DNA of 55,273 nucleotides from Polaribacter sejongensis (GTDB lineage: Bacteria; Bacteroidota; Bacteroidia; Flavobacteriales; Flavobacteriaceae). Within the stretch, counting starts at the first letter, position 1. Each line of letters opens with the position of its first letter. Position numbers and translations under genes: made by a program. Where the stretch lies: positions 1 to 55,273 of the forward strand of contig CATITK010000021.1 in NCBI GenBank assembly GCA_949545755.1, written 5' to 3'. Positions 35,650 to 44,229 of the stretch are shown piece after piece. The notes under the pieces were generated by a model that worked only from the letters and a program-made list of their open reading frames with translations, was not told where the DNA came from and ran no database searches.

Positions 35650-36525
35650 CTAAAAATCTAAAACAAATTTACTGATTTTAGTACTCAACGCGGCACTTGC
35701 TTTTACTAAAGGTAAACGAACTTCATTACTACAAATAGTTAACACTTGTAAAACTTCTTTTATTCCTGCAGGATTATTTTCTTCAAAAATGTAGTCTACA
35801 ATATCCATCATTTTATAATGAAGTGCATAACCTTCTTTATTATTCCCTTGCAATCCATGATTGATCATGGTAGAAAACTGCTTTGGAAATGCTTGTCCAA
35901 TAACAGAAATCACTCCAGCACCACCTGCCAAGGCAACGCCCAATGCTAGATCATCATCTCCAGATATAATTAAAAAATCTGCTGGCTTGTCTTTTAATAA
36001 AGTATAATATTGTTGTTTATTATTTCCTGCTTCTTTAACAGCTACAATATTATCGAAATCTTTTGCCAAACGTAAAGTAGTAGCGGGCTCCATGTTTTTA
36101 GCAGTTCTGCCAGGTACATTGTACAAAATTATAGGTAGATCTGTTGCTTCTGCAATGGTTTTAAAGTGCTGATAAAATCCTTCCTGAGTTGGTTTACTGT
36201 AATAGGGTGCTACAGAAAGAATTCCATCCAAACCTGTAAAGTCTCTTGTTTTTAATTCTGCAACAACCAACCCCGTATTATTACCTCCAACACCTAAAAC
36301 CAAAGGCAATCGACTGTTATTTGTATTGATAATGACCTGTATGATTTCTTGCTTTTCTTCGGCTGTAATTGTACCACTTTCAGCGGTTGTACCATTAATA
36401 ACTAGATAGTCTGTTCCGTTTTCAATATTGTAGTTTACCAACTTTACAAGTGCATCAAAATCTACACTTAAATCTTTTTTAAAAGGGGTAATCAACGCAA
36501 CTCCAGTTCCAATAAATTTCTGCAT
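35650..36525 (-). CDS. dapA: 4-hydroxy-tetrahydrodipicolinate synthase
   Basis: 291 residues. Class I aldolase-type TIM barrel. [21 protein letters not shown] opens it; [41 protein letters not shown] (with the catalytic Tyr in YNVPGR) and [13 protein letters not shown] holding the Schiff-base Lys follow. It condenses pyruvate and aspartate semialdehyde to start the lysine/DAP pathway. It is 200 bases upstream of bamD and 98 downstream of the DUF6913 gene on the same strand. Confidence 0.95.
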   Translation of the reverse strand: MQKFIGTGVALITPFKKDLSVDFDALVKLVNYNIENGTDYLVINGTTAESGTITAEEKQEIIQVIINTNNSRLPLVLGVGGNNTGLVVAELKTRDFTGLDGILSVAPYYSKPTQEGFYQHFKTIAEATDLPIILYNVPGRTAKNMEPATTLRLAKDFDNIVAVKEAGNNKQQYYTLLKDKPADFLIISGDDDLALGVALAGGAGVISVIGQAFPKQFSTMINHGLQGNNKEGYALHYKMMDIVDYIFEENNPAGIKEVLQVLTICSNEVRLPLVKASAALSTKISKFVLDF

Positions 36526-36623
36526 TTTATAATATTTTAAGGCCGTAAAATTACAATTTTAAGATGGATATTATTACTAAATTGTATCTTCTTACTAAGA
36601 ATACACAACTTTATTCTTAAAGT

Positions 36624-37148
36624 TTAATTTTTTAGTTTCTCAAGAATTTGAAGGTACTTTTTGAGTTCTAAAAGAAATTCGTCTATTTTAATTGCTGCTT
36701 CAGCAATTTCTAATTCATATAATTTTGAATTGACACCTGAAAAACCAGTTTTAAAACTAGCATTGGCTTGTAAAATTGCTTTTTCTAAATATAAATTTTT
36801 CACATCAAAATAACCAATTAATAAATCAAACGGTTGTGCTAAAAAAATTTGAAAATTAGGTTGTACAAAAGTACCCTTCCAATTCATATCTTTTTCTGAA
36901 AAATGTTTGTAGGAAACAGTAGCTGATTTATCAAATTTCTTGAAACTATATATTTTAGAATTTCTAATCCCAAGTATCGATTCAACTTTTGATTGTAACT
37001 CTATTTTTGATGAAATTTCATCCGTAGTTAAAATACCAACGGTTATGATCTCTTTTTTAGAAACAGTGCTGTTTTCTTCTAATCTTGAAAGCATTTTATC
37101 AAACTTCCTTCTTATTCTAGCTTCTTTTAATTTGGATAAATTCATCAA
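36624..37148 (-). CDS. DUF6913 domain-containing protein
   Basis: 174 residues. It is alpha/beta with no signal peptide or membrane segment. Landmarks are EIITVGILTTDEISSKIEL, YSFKKFDKSATVSYKHFSEKD, FLAQPFDLLIGYFDVKNLYLEK and ASFKTGFSGVNSKLYELEI, which fit the DUF6913 family of Bacteroidetes. Function unknown. It begins with MMN; either of the first two ATGs may be used. It precedes dapA on the same strand, an arrangement seen in flavobacteria. Confidence 0.78.
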   Translation of the reverse strand: MMNLSKLKEARIRRKFDKMLSRLEENSTVSKKEIITVGILTTDEISSKIELQSKVESILGIRNSKIYSFKKFDKSATVSYKHFSEKDMNWKGTFVQPNFQIFLAQPFDLLIGYFDVKNLYLEKAILQANASFKTGFSGVNSKLYELEIAEAAIKIDEFLLELKKYLQILEKLKN

Positions 37149-37526
37149 TTAAATTCGATTAACACCGCAAAAATAGGAATTATTTACTCTTAATTTATAA
37201 TAAAATAAAACGATTTTTAGAAATTATACAAATACGATCAACACTGGGCATTCTAGTCAATCAAGATCTATTAAGTAAGTCACTATTAAATTTTCAACAA
37301 CTAACTTTATCGTTTTATTTATCAATCATTGTTAATGAGTAGTATTTTTTTTTACAACTTTTTAAGATTAACTTCCGTAAAAATAAAAAATCGTTTTATT
37401 TTTACGGAAATCAAGTAACAGGGGTATCGATACAACAAGCAAAAAAAAAAGTAAGATTCAAATTATCATTAAAAACTTTTTTTTTAATTTATATACTTTT
37501 AACTTAATAACTTTTTAAACACACAC
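37149..37526. other. 378-base divergent intergenic region with a perfect palindrome
   Basis: Between the DUF6913 gene (minus) and the M42 peptidase gene (plus). It is strongly AT-rich with long A and T runs. The only clear structure is the 16-bp palindrome at 37373-37409. No -7 box matching TAnnTTTG exactly was found; the ATATACTTTTAAC near 37491-37503 is a weak candidate. No coding signal. Confidence 0.6.
37373..37409. repeat. Perfect 16-bp inverted repeat
   Basis: TTCCGTAAAAATAAAA (37373-37388) is exactly complementary to 37394-37409, separated by 5 bases. It has no T tract on either side, so it is not a normal terminator. It lies 117 bases before the ATG of the M42 peptidase gene. It could bind a regulator or form an RNA hairpin. 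Confidence 0.7.
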
Positions 37527-38615
37527 ATGTCAAAAAAATCAATCTTAAATAAAGAATCACTTACCTTTTTAGAGAAATACCTAAACAATGCTGCTCCAAC
37601 GGGCTATGAATGGGAAAGTCAGAAAATTTGGATGAACTATTTAAAACCCTATGTAGATACTTTTATTACGGACACCTATGGTTCTGCTGTTGGAGTTATA
37701 AATCCAGATGCAAAATACAAAGTAGTGATCGAAGGGCATGCAGATGAAATTTCTTGGTATGTAAATTACATTTCAGATAATGGTTTGATTTATGTCATTA
37801 GAAACGGAGGTTCTGACCATCAAATTGCACCTAGTAAAATTGTCAATATTCACACTAAAAAAGGGATTGTAAAAGGCGTTTTTGGCTGGCCAGCAATTCA
37901 CACAAGAGACAAAGCAAATGAAGAAGCACCAAAACCTGACAATATTTTTATTGATACAGGTTGTACAACCTTAAAAGAGGTGGAAGCCTTAGGCGTCCAT
38001 GTTGGTTGTGTAATTACTTATCCAGATGAATTTCATGTTTTAAACGGAGACAAATTTGTATGTCGCGCTTTAGACAATAGAATGGGTGGATTTATGATTG
38101 CAGAAGTAGCTCGTCTACTAAAAGAAAATAAAAAAGAACTGCCTTTTGGATTGTACATTACAAATTCTGTACAAGAAGAAATTGGACTTCGTGGAGCAGA
38201 AATGATTACACAAACAATACAGCCAAATGTTGCTATTGTTACGGATGTTACGCATGACACTACCACACCAATGATAGACAAGAAAAAAGAAGGATTATTA
38301 GAAATGGGAAAAGGGCCAGTGATTGCTTATGCTCCTGCTGTTCAACAAAAATTACGGGATTTAATTACAGAAACCGCAGTAGCTAAAAACATTCCTTTCC
38401 AACGTTCTGCGCTTTCTAGAGCAACAGGTACAGATACTGATGCTTTTGCATATAGCAATGGAGGTGTTGCGTCTGCATTGATTTCTTTACCTTTAAGATA
38501 CATGCACACTACGGTTGAAATGGTGCATAGAGAGGATGTAGAAAATGTAATTAAAATGATTTATGAAACATTATTAAAAATAGAAGAAGGAGAAACCTTT
38601 TCTTATTTCAAATAA
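37527..38615 (+). CDS. M42 family metallopeptidase (glutamyl aminopeptidase-like)
   Basis: 362 residues. Two-metal TET-aminopeptidase fold with VVIEGHADEISWYVNYI (the first metal His-x-Asp at about 70), ALDNRMGGFMIAEV (Asp metal bridge), NSVQEEIGLRGAEM (catalytic Glu pair), VTDVTHDTT and a C-terminal MHTTVEMVHREDV with the last metal His. Releases N-terminal residues from peptides in the cytosol. It appears to form its own transcript, about 77 bases upstream of a NUDIX gene on the same strand. Confidence 0.92.
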   Translation: MSKKSILNKESLTFLEKYLNNAAPTGYEWESQKIWMNYLKPYVDTFITDTYGSAVGVINPDAKYKVVIEGHADEISWYVNYISDNGLIYVIRNGGSDHQIAPSKIVNIHTKKGIVKGVFGWPAIHTRDKANEEAPKPDNIFIDTGCTTLKEVEALGVHVGCVITYPDEFHVLNGDKFVCRALDNRMGGFMIAEVARLLKENKKELPFGLYITNSVQEEIGLRGAEMITQTIQPNVAIVTDVTHDTTTPMIDKKKEGLLEMGKGPVIAYAPAVQQKLRDLITETAVAKNIPFQRSALSRATGTDTDAFAYSNGGVASALISLPLRYMHTTVEMVHREDVENVIKMIYETLLKIEEGETFSYFK

Positions 38616-38656
38616 TTAATTCAATGACACGAATTTCACAAGTTCTCATTCCTTTC

Positions 38657-38664
38657 TATTTTTG
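38657..38664 (+). promoter_or_regulatory. -7 box of the NUDIX gene
   Basis: TATTTTTG, exact TAnnTTTG match, 28 bases before the ATG at 38693 and just before the GTG at 38672. The position fits the ATG start better. Confidence 0.4.
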
Positions 38665-38692
38665 AAGATTTGTGAAAATCTTGTCTTTTGCC

Positions 38693-39244
38693 ATGGACGA
38701 GCTTATTGATATTTTAACCCCTGAAGGAACCCTAACAGGTAGAAGAGCACTGAAATCTGAAGCGCATAAAAACGGTTGGTTTCATGCGACAGTTCATATC
38801 TGGCTATTTACTTCGGATGAAAAAATACTCCTCCAAAAGAGGGCACTGACAAAAAAAGTGTTTCCAGGTTTGTGGGATATTTCTGTCGCTGGTCACATTG
38901 GTGCTGGAGAAGGAGTTTTAGCCTCTGCAAAAAGAGAAATTTTTGAAGAAATTGGTTTAAATATTAAAGAAAAAGACCTCATTAAAATAGGAACAAGAAT
39001 CCACCAAGTTTCTCACGAAAATGGAATTCAAGACAATGAGTTTCATCATGTTTTTATAGGAGAATTGAAAGCTCCTATTTCAGATTTAATCCCTCAGAAA
39101 GAAGAAGTTGCAGGCATTCAATTATTCGATTTAGACATTCTTAGAAACACAAAAAAGAATGAAAACATTTTGCTTTCTAGATTTCATGAGTATTATTGTA
39201 CAGTGTATGATAAAATCAATAAGCATCTAAAAGGAGAGAAATAA
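38693..39244 (+). CDS. NUDIX hydrolase, YfcD/isopentenyl-diphosphate-isomerase-like
   Basis: 183 residues. A complete NUDIX box runs from GHIGAGEGVLASAKREIFEE to the following IGL (about 70-90), with G-x5-E-x7-REUxEExGU fully kept. The N-terminus MDELIDILTPEGTLTGRRAL, with WFHATVHIWLF, is of the YfcD/idi-like subgroup. Substrate unknown: a pyrophosphate-containing compound. ATG at 38693 is chosen; the frame also opens at GTG 38672, giving seven extra residues (MKILSFA) without family support. Confidence 0.85.
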   Translation: MDELIDILTPEGTLTGRRALKSEAHKNGWFHATVHIWLFTSDEKILLQKRALTKKVFPGLWDISVAGHIGAGEGVLASAKREIFEEIGLNIKEKDLIKIGTRIHQVSHENGIQDNEFHHVFIGELKAPISDLIPQKEEVAGIQLFDLDILRNTKKNENILLSRFHEYYCTVYDKINKHLKGEK

Positions 39245-39284
39245 TGGTAAACGGACAAACTTTGAGCTACGGATATATCACGAA

Positions 39285-40049
39285 CTAATTAACGGGTTTT
39301 TCAAAAAATGAAGCAGGTAACTTACCTTGACTAACCAAGGGTAATATAAATTCTGTAATAGGTTTTATAGAGGTCATTAGAACTCCATTTTGGTCTTTTT
39401 TATACCAAGTAATTTCTTTTGGTAATAACAACCCACTTACATCTTCCCATTGGTTATATTTAATAATAGTAACTGTATTAGAAACTTTTTTATCGAAAAA
39501 AGTAACGGTATAACCTAACCACTCCATTTGATAAGTTTCTGGGTGGTAATACACAAAATAATTATCGTCTGGCGAAGTTCCTTTCCCTGGTTTGAATGAA
39601 ATTTTATATCCTGGATACTTTGTGTCTTCAAAAACCAAATCAGCTACTTTTTCATAACTAATTCCATCATCAGCTAACACAAAAGGCATTGCATAAAAAT
39701 AAAAATATAAATTATAGTAAAAAGCAGGGTTCCCTTTAAAAGCTCCTTTTTTAACTTCATCTAACCATACTTCTTTCCCATCAAAACCTAAAGAATATTC
39801 TGGCGTATTAACTACTGTTTTTCTAGAATGTAATGACACTGTATGCACTTCTTCTCCTTTATTAAAAGATAGTATTTGTGCTTTTTTCCAAGTAGTGATG
39901 CCTCCATGTTTTTCGAAAATTTTTCCTAATTCTAGTGGAAAATTCTCTTTTTTTTCTTCAATAATTGCTTCCTTATTTTTGTTCTTTTTTGATTCGTTTT
40001 TACAAGAAATTGCTAATACTATTATAAAGAATAAAAGTATTTTTTTCAT
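39285..40049 (-). CDS. DUF6503 family lipoprotein
   Basis: 254 residues. N-terminal lipoprotein signal with lipobox AISC (Cys at about residue 16), then a low-complexity KNESKKNKNKEAI linker. The body is all-beta with repeated aromatic patterns such as YNLYFYFYAMPFVLADDG, YKISFKPGKGTSPDDNYF and VSGLLLPKEITWYKKDQNG, typical of the DUF6503 family of unknown function, which has a LolA/LolB-like feel. Probably attached to the outer membrane or periplasmic. It converges on the NUDIX gene with 40 bases between stops. Confidence 0.78.
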   Translation of the reverse strand: MKKILLFFIIVLAISCKNESKKNKNKEAIIEEKKENFPLELGKIFEKHGGITTWKKAQILSFNKGEEVHTVSLHSRKTVVNTPEYSLGFDGKEVWLDEVKKGAFKGNPAFYYNLYFYFYAMPFVLADDGISYEKVADLVFEDTKYPGYKISFKPGKGTSPDDNYFVYYHPETYQMEWLGYTVTFFDKKVSNTVTIIKYNQWEDVSGLLLPKEITWYKKDQNGVLMTSIKPITEFILPLVSQGKLPASFFEKPVN

Positions 40050-40121
40050 AAGTTGATTTTCGTTTATTTTAATAGATAGTTATGTCGTTTTTTTGGAGAA
40101 AGTTTACAAAAAACCAAATTT

Positions 40122-41882
40122 TTAAATTTTTGATTGATAGGTAAATAAATCAAAATACCTTCCTTTTGTTGCAATTAACTCATCATGTGTACCTCTTTCA
40201 ACAATACTTCCAGATTCTATAACTAAAATTTGATCAGCTTGTTTTATGGTACTTAGTCGGTGGGCAATGACAATGGTCGTTCTATCTTTTACTAATTCAG
40301 ACAAGCTTTTTTGAATTAAAGATTCACTTTCTGTATCTAAACTCGAGGTTGCTTCGTCTAAAATTATAATTTTAGGGTCTGCCAAAATTGCTCTAGCAAT
40401 TGCCAATCGTTGACGCTGACCTCCTGAGAGTTTTACCCCTCTTTCTCCAATTAAAGTATCTAAACCTTTTTCAAAGCGATCCGTAAATTCATTAACATAA
40501 GCTGCTTTTACAGCATTTTGTAAATCTTCTTCGGAAGCATTAGGTCTTGGAAATAAAATATTTTCTTTAATAGTTCCTTCAAACAAAAATTCATCTTGTA
40601 AAACGACACCTAAATATTTCCTATAACTAGACAATTTTACTTTAGACATGTCTTGATTGTCAATGGTGATTTTACCTGATTTTGGATTTAAAAAGGTAGC
40701 AGACAAGCCCGCTATTGTAGATTTTCCAGAACCAGAACTTCCAACCAAAGCAGTTACAGAACCAGAAGGAACTTGAAAACTGATATTATTTAACACGTCT
40801 TTTCCTGCTTCGTAAGAAAAAGACACATCATCAAAAACAAGGGTTCCTTTCATGTTTTCTATAACAATTGACCTCTGTGGATCGTCTTCTTCGGCAGGCA
40901 TATTCATTAATTCTTCGGTTCTATCCAGACCAGCAAGCGCTTCTGTTAATTGGCTTCCAATATTACTCATTTGAACAATAGGCGCAATCATAAAACCTAA
41001 CAGTAAGGTAAAAGAAAGAAAGTCTCCAACAGTTAATTCGCCTGTCATAATTTTATAACCTCCAATTCCCATAATTCCTGTAGAAGCAATTCCTAATAAA
41101 AAAGTGGCAGAACTTGTCATAAATGCTGTTGCCGTTAAACTCTTTTTTACATTTTGAAACAACTTGTCTACACCTTTTTCAAAAGTTTCATTCTCTTGTG
41201 CTTCTGCATTAAAGGCTTTGATAACTCTCACCCCAGAGAGTGTTTCCGTTAACCTTCCTTTTACATCTGCACTTATAATGCCTCTGTTTCTAAAAATAGG
41301 ACGTATGTATTTGAATGCTTTTAAAGCCACAAGGCCAAAAACTGCGACAGGAACCAACACAAAAAAGGTCATTGACGGACTTATTTGAATCAGTAAAATC
41401 ATAGAAATTACTGCTGTAATTGTTCCCCCAACAAGTTGAACCAAACCGGTTCCTATTAAGTTTCTAACTCCTTCTACATCACTCATAATTCTAGAAACTA
41501 ATGCACCTGATTTTGTGTTATCAAAAAAACTTATGGGTAAAGACACTACTTTTTTTTGAACTTGCGCTCTTAATTCTGAAATTAAAAACTGTGCCTGTAC
41601 ACTTAAAATTCTGGTTAACAAAAAAGAGGTGATGGATTGTACTAAAATTGCCAATCCAACGATAAATAATAAATGATATAATTGGTCATAATCTTTATTC
41701 GGAATTACCTCATCTAACAAAGCCTTACTTTTCCAAGGCAACACCAAGCTAGAGAGTCTACTTAAAACAATAAGAACCAACCCTATGAAAACTAATTTTC
41801 GCTTTGGCCAAATAATTGTTTTAAACGCTTTTAAGATGGAAACTTTGGGTTTATTTTTTTTTGAATCTTTAAGATGCTGCAT
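40122..41882 (-). CDS. ABC transporter ATP-binding protein/permease
   Basis: 586 residues, fused half-exporter. The membrane domain (about 25-320) contains six segments and SLPISFFDNTKSGALVSRIMSDVEGVRN. The ATPase has Walker A GSSGSGKST, signature LSGGQRQRLAIARAI, Walker B IIILDEATSSLD and H-loop IAHRLST. It is a different paralogue from the exporter at 15.9 kb, closer in style to BmrA/MsbA multidrug/lipid exporters. Cargo unknown. It stands alone, 72 bases upstream of the DUF6503 lipoprotein gene. Confidence 0.88.
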   Translation of the reverse strand: MQHLKDSKKNKPKVSILKAFKTIIWPKRKLVFIGLVLIVLSRLSSLVLPWKSKALLDEVIPNKDYDQLYHLLFIVGLAILVQSITSFLLTRILSVQAQFLISELRAQVQKKVVSLPISFFDNTKSGALVSRIMSDVEGVRNLIGTGLVQLVGGTITAVISMILLIQISPSMTFFVLVPVAVFGLVALKAFKYIRPIFRNRGIISADVKGRLTETLSGVRVIKAFNAEAQENETFEKGVDKLFQNVKKSLTATAFMTSSATFLLGIASTGIMGIGGYKIMTGELTVGDFLSFTLLLGFMIAPIVQMSNIGSQLTEALAGLDRTEELMNMPAEEDDPQRSIVIENMKGTLVFDDVSFSYEAGKDVLNNISFQVPSGSVTALVGSSGSGKSTIAGLSATFLNPKSGKITIDNQDMSKVKLSSYRKYLGVVLQDEFLFEGTIKENILFPRPNASEEDLQNAVKAAYVNEFTDRFEKGLDTLIGERGVKLSGGQRQRLAIARAILADPKIIILDEATSSLDTESESLIQKSLSELVKDRTTIVIAHRLSTIKQADQILVIESGSIVERGTHDELIATKGRYFDLFTYQSKI

Positions 41883-41974
41883 AATTTATTTTAAAATATA
41901 GGTAACTAGCAATTGTCAATTTATATGCCATTTAAAAAATACTGACATATTTACAAAGTTACAACATCCTAAAA

Positions 41975-42005
41975 GACCTCACAGGATTTAAAAACCTGTG
42001 AGATC
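41975..42005. repeat. Mini-palindrome, perfect 8-bp core
   Basis: CTCACAGG (41978-41985) pairs with CCTGTGAG (41995-42002) around a 9-base ATTTAAAAA loop; the outer G and A also pair with one mismatch. It is the intact copy of the unit at 28272-28302. It lies between acs and the ABC gene on the minus strand and could weakly terminate acs transcripts. Confidence 0.6.
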
Positions 42006-42032
42006 TAAAAAATGTATCAATTATTTACTAAA

Positions 42033-42105
42033 GCGACTTGCGTGAGCGATAGAAACGACATCCTTTTTGTTTTTTTGAGCAAAAAGATATCGTGAATAGC
42101 GCAGT
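42033..42105 (+). repeat. Structured intergenic repeat, second copy
   Basis: GCGACTTGCGTGAGCGATAG, then ACGA (42055-42058) pairing TCGT (42090-42093), inside it CTTTTTG (42063-42069) pairing CAAAAAG (42080-42086), and then GAATAGCGCAG. The layout (GA-box, AGC/CG segment, hairpin, GCG box) matches the element at 29423-29494 although the sequence differs. It is 43 bases past the acs stop, on the opposite strand. Confidence 0.5.
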
Positions 42106-42147
42106 TTTTATTTTTCGTAAAAACACGCCATAAAAAATTAAATTACT

Positions 42148-44055
42148 TTACAATCTATTTTCTATAATACTTTCTACAACTTCCGGATTTAATAAGGTGG
42201 AAACATCTCCTAAATTATCCATTTCATTACACGCTATTTTACGTAAAATACGTCGCATAATTTTTCCTGAACGTGTTTTTGGTAATCCGTCCGAAAATTG
42301 AATTTTATCTAGTTTTGCTATGGGACCAATTCGATCAGTTATCAACTGATTGATTTCTTTTCTTAAATTGTCCTGATTTCTAGTTTCTCCAGTATCTTTT
42401 AAAGTAATATACCCATACAAAGCACTCCCTTTAATATCATGAGGGAAACCTACAATTGCAGATTCTGCTACTGCAGGATGTTCGTTAATCGCATCTTCTA
42501 TGGGTGCAGTTCCCAAATTATGACCAGAAACAATAATGACATCATCTACCCTACCTGTAATTCGGTAATACCCCACCTCATCTCGTAAAGCGCCATCTCC
42601 TGTAAAATACTTGTTATTATATGCAGAAAAATAAGTTTCTTTATATCGTTGGTGATTTCCCCAAATAGTTCGAGCGATACTTGGCCAAGGAAATTTTATA
42701 CACAACCTTCCTTCTACTTGATTTCCTTTTAATTCTTTTCCATTTTCATCCATTAAACAAGGTTGAATACCAATAAAAGGTAAGGTTGCATAGGTAGGTT
42801 TTGTTGGTGTTACATAAGGAATTGGTGTAATCATGATGCCCCCCGTTTCTGTTTGCCACCAAGTATCAATAATCGGACTTTTCTTCTTTCCAATAGTGTC
42901 ATTATACCAATGCCATGCTTCTTCATTTATCGGTTCTCCTACAGAGCCCAACACTTTTAAAGAAGATAAATCATATTTATCTACCAATTCTGTTCCGTGT
43001 TTTGCTAAAGCTCTAATGGCTGTTGGAGCTGTATAAAATTGATTCACCTTATGCTTTTCTACAATTTCCCAAAAACGCCCAAAATCTGGATAACTTGGCA
43101 CACCTTCAAACATCACTGTGGTTGCTCCGTTGGCTAAAGGACCATAAACGATATAAGAATGACCGGTTATCCAACCAATATCTGCCGTACACCAATACAC
43201 ATCATTTTCCTTATATTGAAACGCATTTTTAAATGTATATGCTGAATAAACCATATATCCTGCTGTGGTATGTACCATTCCTTTCGGCATGCCTGTTGAA
43301 CCTGATGTGTATAAAATAAATAATGGCGCTTCTGCGTCCATAATTTCTGCTTCACATGTTGTAAGTGCCCCGTCCAATAAAGGTTGTAACCATTGATCAC
43401 GACCAGGTTTCATATAGATATCGGTATGGATTCTTTTTGCAACCAAAACAGTTTCAACACCAGCACAATTTTCTAAGGCTTCATCTACAATTCCTTTTAA
43501 ATCGATTGTTTTTGCGCCTCTGTAAGATCCATCTGCAGTAATGACCATTTTACAATCGGAATCATTAATTCTTGTTGCCAATGCCACAGCAGAAAAGCCG
43601 GCAAAAACCACCGAATGAATTGCACCAATTCTTGCACACGCTAAAGTTGCAATAGCCAATTCTGGAATCATAGGAACGTATATACAAACTCTATCTCCTT
43701 TTTTTACCCCTTGCGCTTTTAATACATTTGCAAATTGGTTGACTCTTTCAGAAAGTTGTTTATATGTAATATGCTCTGCAGCTTCCTCCGGATTATTAGG
43801 TTCAAACAAAATAGCTGTTTTATCTCCTCTTGTAGCCAAATGCCTATCTATACAGTTTTCTGTAATATTTAATTTGGCGCCTTGAAACCATTTTATTTCT
43901 GGCTTGGAAAAATCCCATTCTAAAACTTGATCCCATTTTTTTCTCCAAACAAAATGTTCTTCCGCGATTTCTTCCCAAAAATTTTCTGGTTCGCGAATGG
44001 ATTTTCTATAAACTTGATAATATTCTTCTAAATGTTTGATGTGATAATTGCTCAT
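42148..44055 (-). CDS. acs: Acetyl-CoA synthetase (acetate-CoA ligase)
   Basis: 635 residues, the usual length. It has the ANL-superfamily core: YTSGSTGMPKGMVHTT (AMP-binding, about 260), DTWWQTETGGIMITPIP with the substrate-binding TETG, YFTGDGALRDEVGYYRITGR and the C-terminal hinge plus PKTRSGKIMRRILRKIA, whose Lys is the acetylation site that turns Acs off in other bacteria. It makes acetyl-CoA from acetate, ATP and CoA. It is preceded by a divergent spacer shared with a TauE-like gene. Confidence 0.95.
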   Translation of the reverse strand: MSNYHIKHLEEYYQVYRKSIREPENFWEEIAEEHFVWRKKWDQVLEWDFSKPEIKWFQGAKLNITENCIDRHLATRGDKTAILFEPNNPEEAAEHITYKQLSERVNQFANVLKAQGVKKGDRVCIYVPMIPELAIATLACARIGAIHSVVFAGFSAVALATRINDSDCKMVITADGSYRGAKTIDLKGIVDEALENCAGVETVLVAKRIHTDIYMKPGRDQWLQPLLDGALTTCEAEIMDAEAPLFILYTSGSTGMPKGMVHTTAGYMVYSAYTFKNAFQYKENDVYWCTADIGWITGHSYIVYGPLANGATTVMFEGVPSYPDFGRFWEIVEKHKVNQFYTAPTAIRALAKHGTELVDKYDLSSLKVLGSVGEPINEEAWHWYNDTIGKKKSPIIDTWWQTETGGIMITPIPYVTPTKPTYATLPFIGIQPCLMDENGKELKGNQVEGRLCIKFPWPSIARTIWGNHQRYKETYFSAYNNKYFTGDGALRDEVGYYRITGRVDDVIIVSGHNLGTAPIEDAINEHPAVAESAIVGFPHDIKGSALYGYITLKDTGETRNQDNLRKEINQLITDRIGPIAKLDKIQFSDGLPKTRSGKIMRRILRKIACNEMDNLGDVSTLLNPEVVESIIENRL

Positions 44056-44215
44056 TGTTTAGCTAAATTATTTATTGTTTTAAAAATAAAGTTACTAATC
44101 TATATAAAAATATGTAAAAAAATGTAAAAAAATTATTTATTCGACTTACGACACATTTCAGTAGATGAAAAACAAAAAAAGTAATAATTCAACAGCAATT
44201 ACAATAGAAGAATAT

Positions 44216-44223
44216 TATATTTG
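44216..44223 (+). promoter_or_regulatory. tauE-like gene -7 box, predicted leaderless start
   Basis: TATATTTG, exact TAnnTTTG match, with 6 bases between it and the ATG at 44230. It overlaps the first codon of a TTG-initiated longer frame (44221), which is therefore excluded. Confidence 0.5.
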
Positions 44224-44229
44224 TTTTGT

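Noticed and set aside
36596-36619. 8-bp hairpin after the DUF6913 gene as a terminator
   Set aside because: The stem is entirely AT-rich and has no T tract on the minus strand where it would have to act, so it is too weak to list.
44056-44215. Possible riboswitch between acs and the TauE-like gene
   Set aside because: The 174-base spacer is AT-rich with no conserved aptamer core, and the predicted transcript start leaves no leader on the TauE side.
44221-44229. Longer N-terminus of the TauE-like protein from TTG at 44221
   Set aside because: The TTG lies within the last bases of the -7 box TATATTTG; the ATG at 44230 fits.
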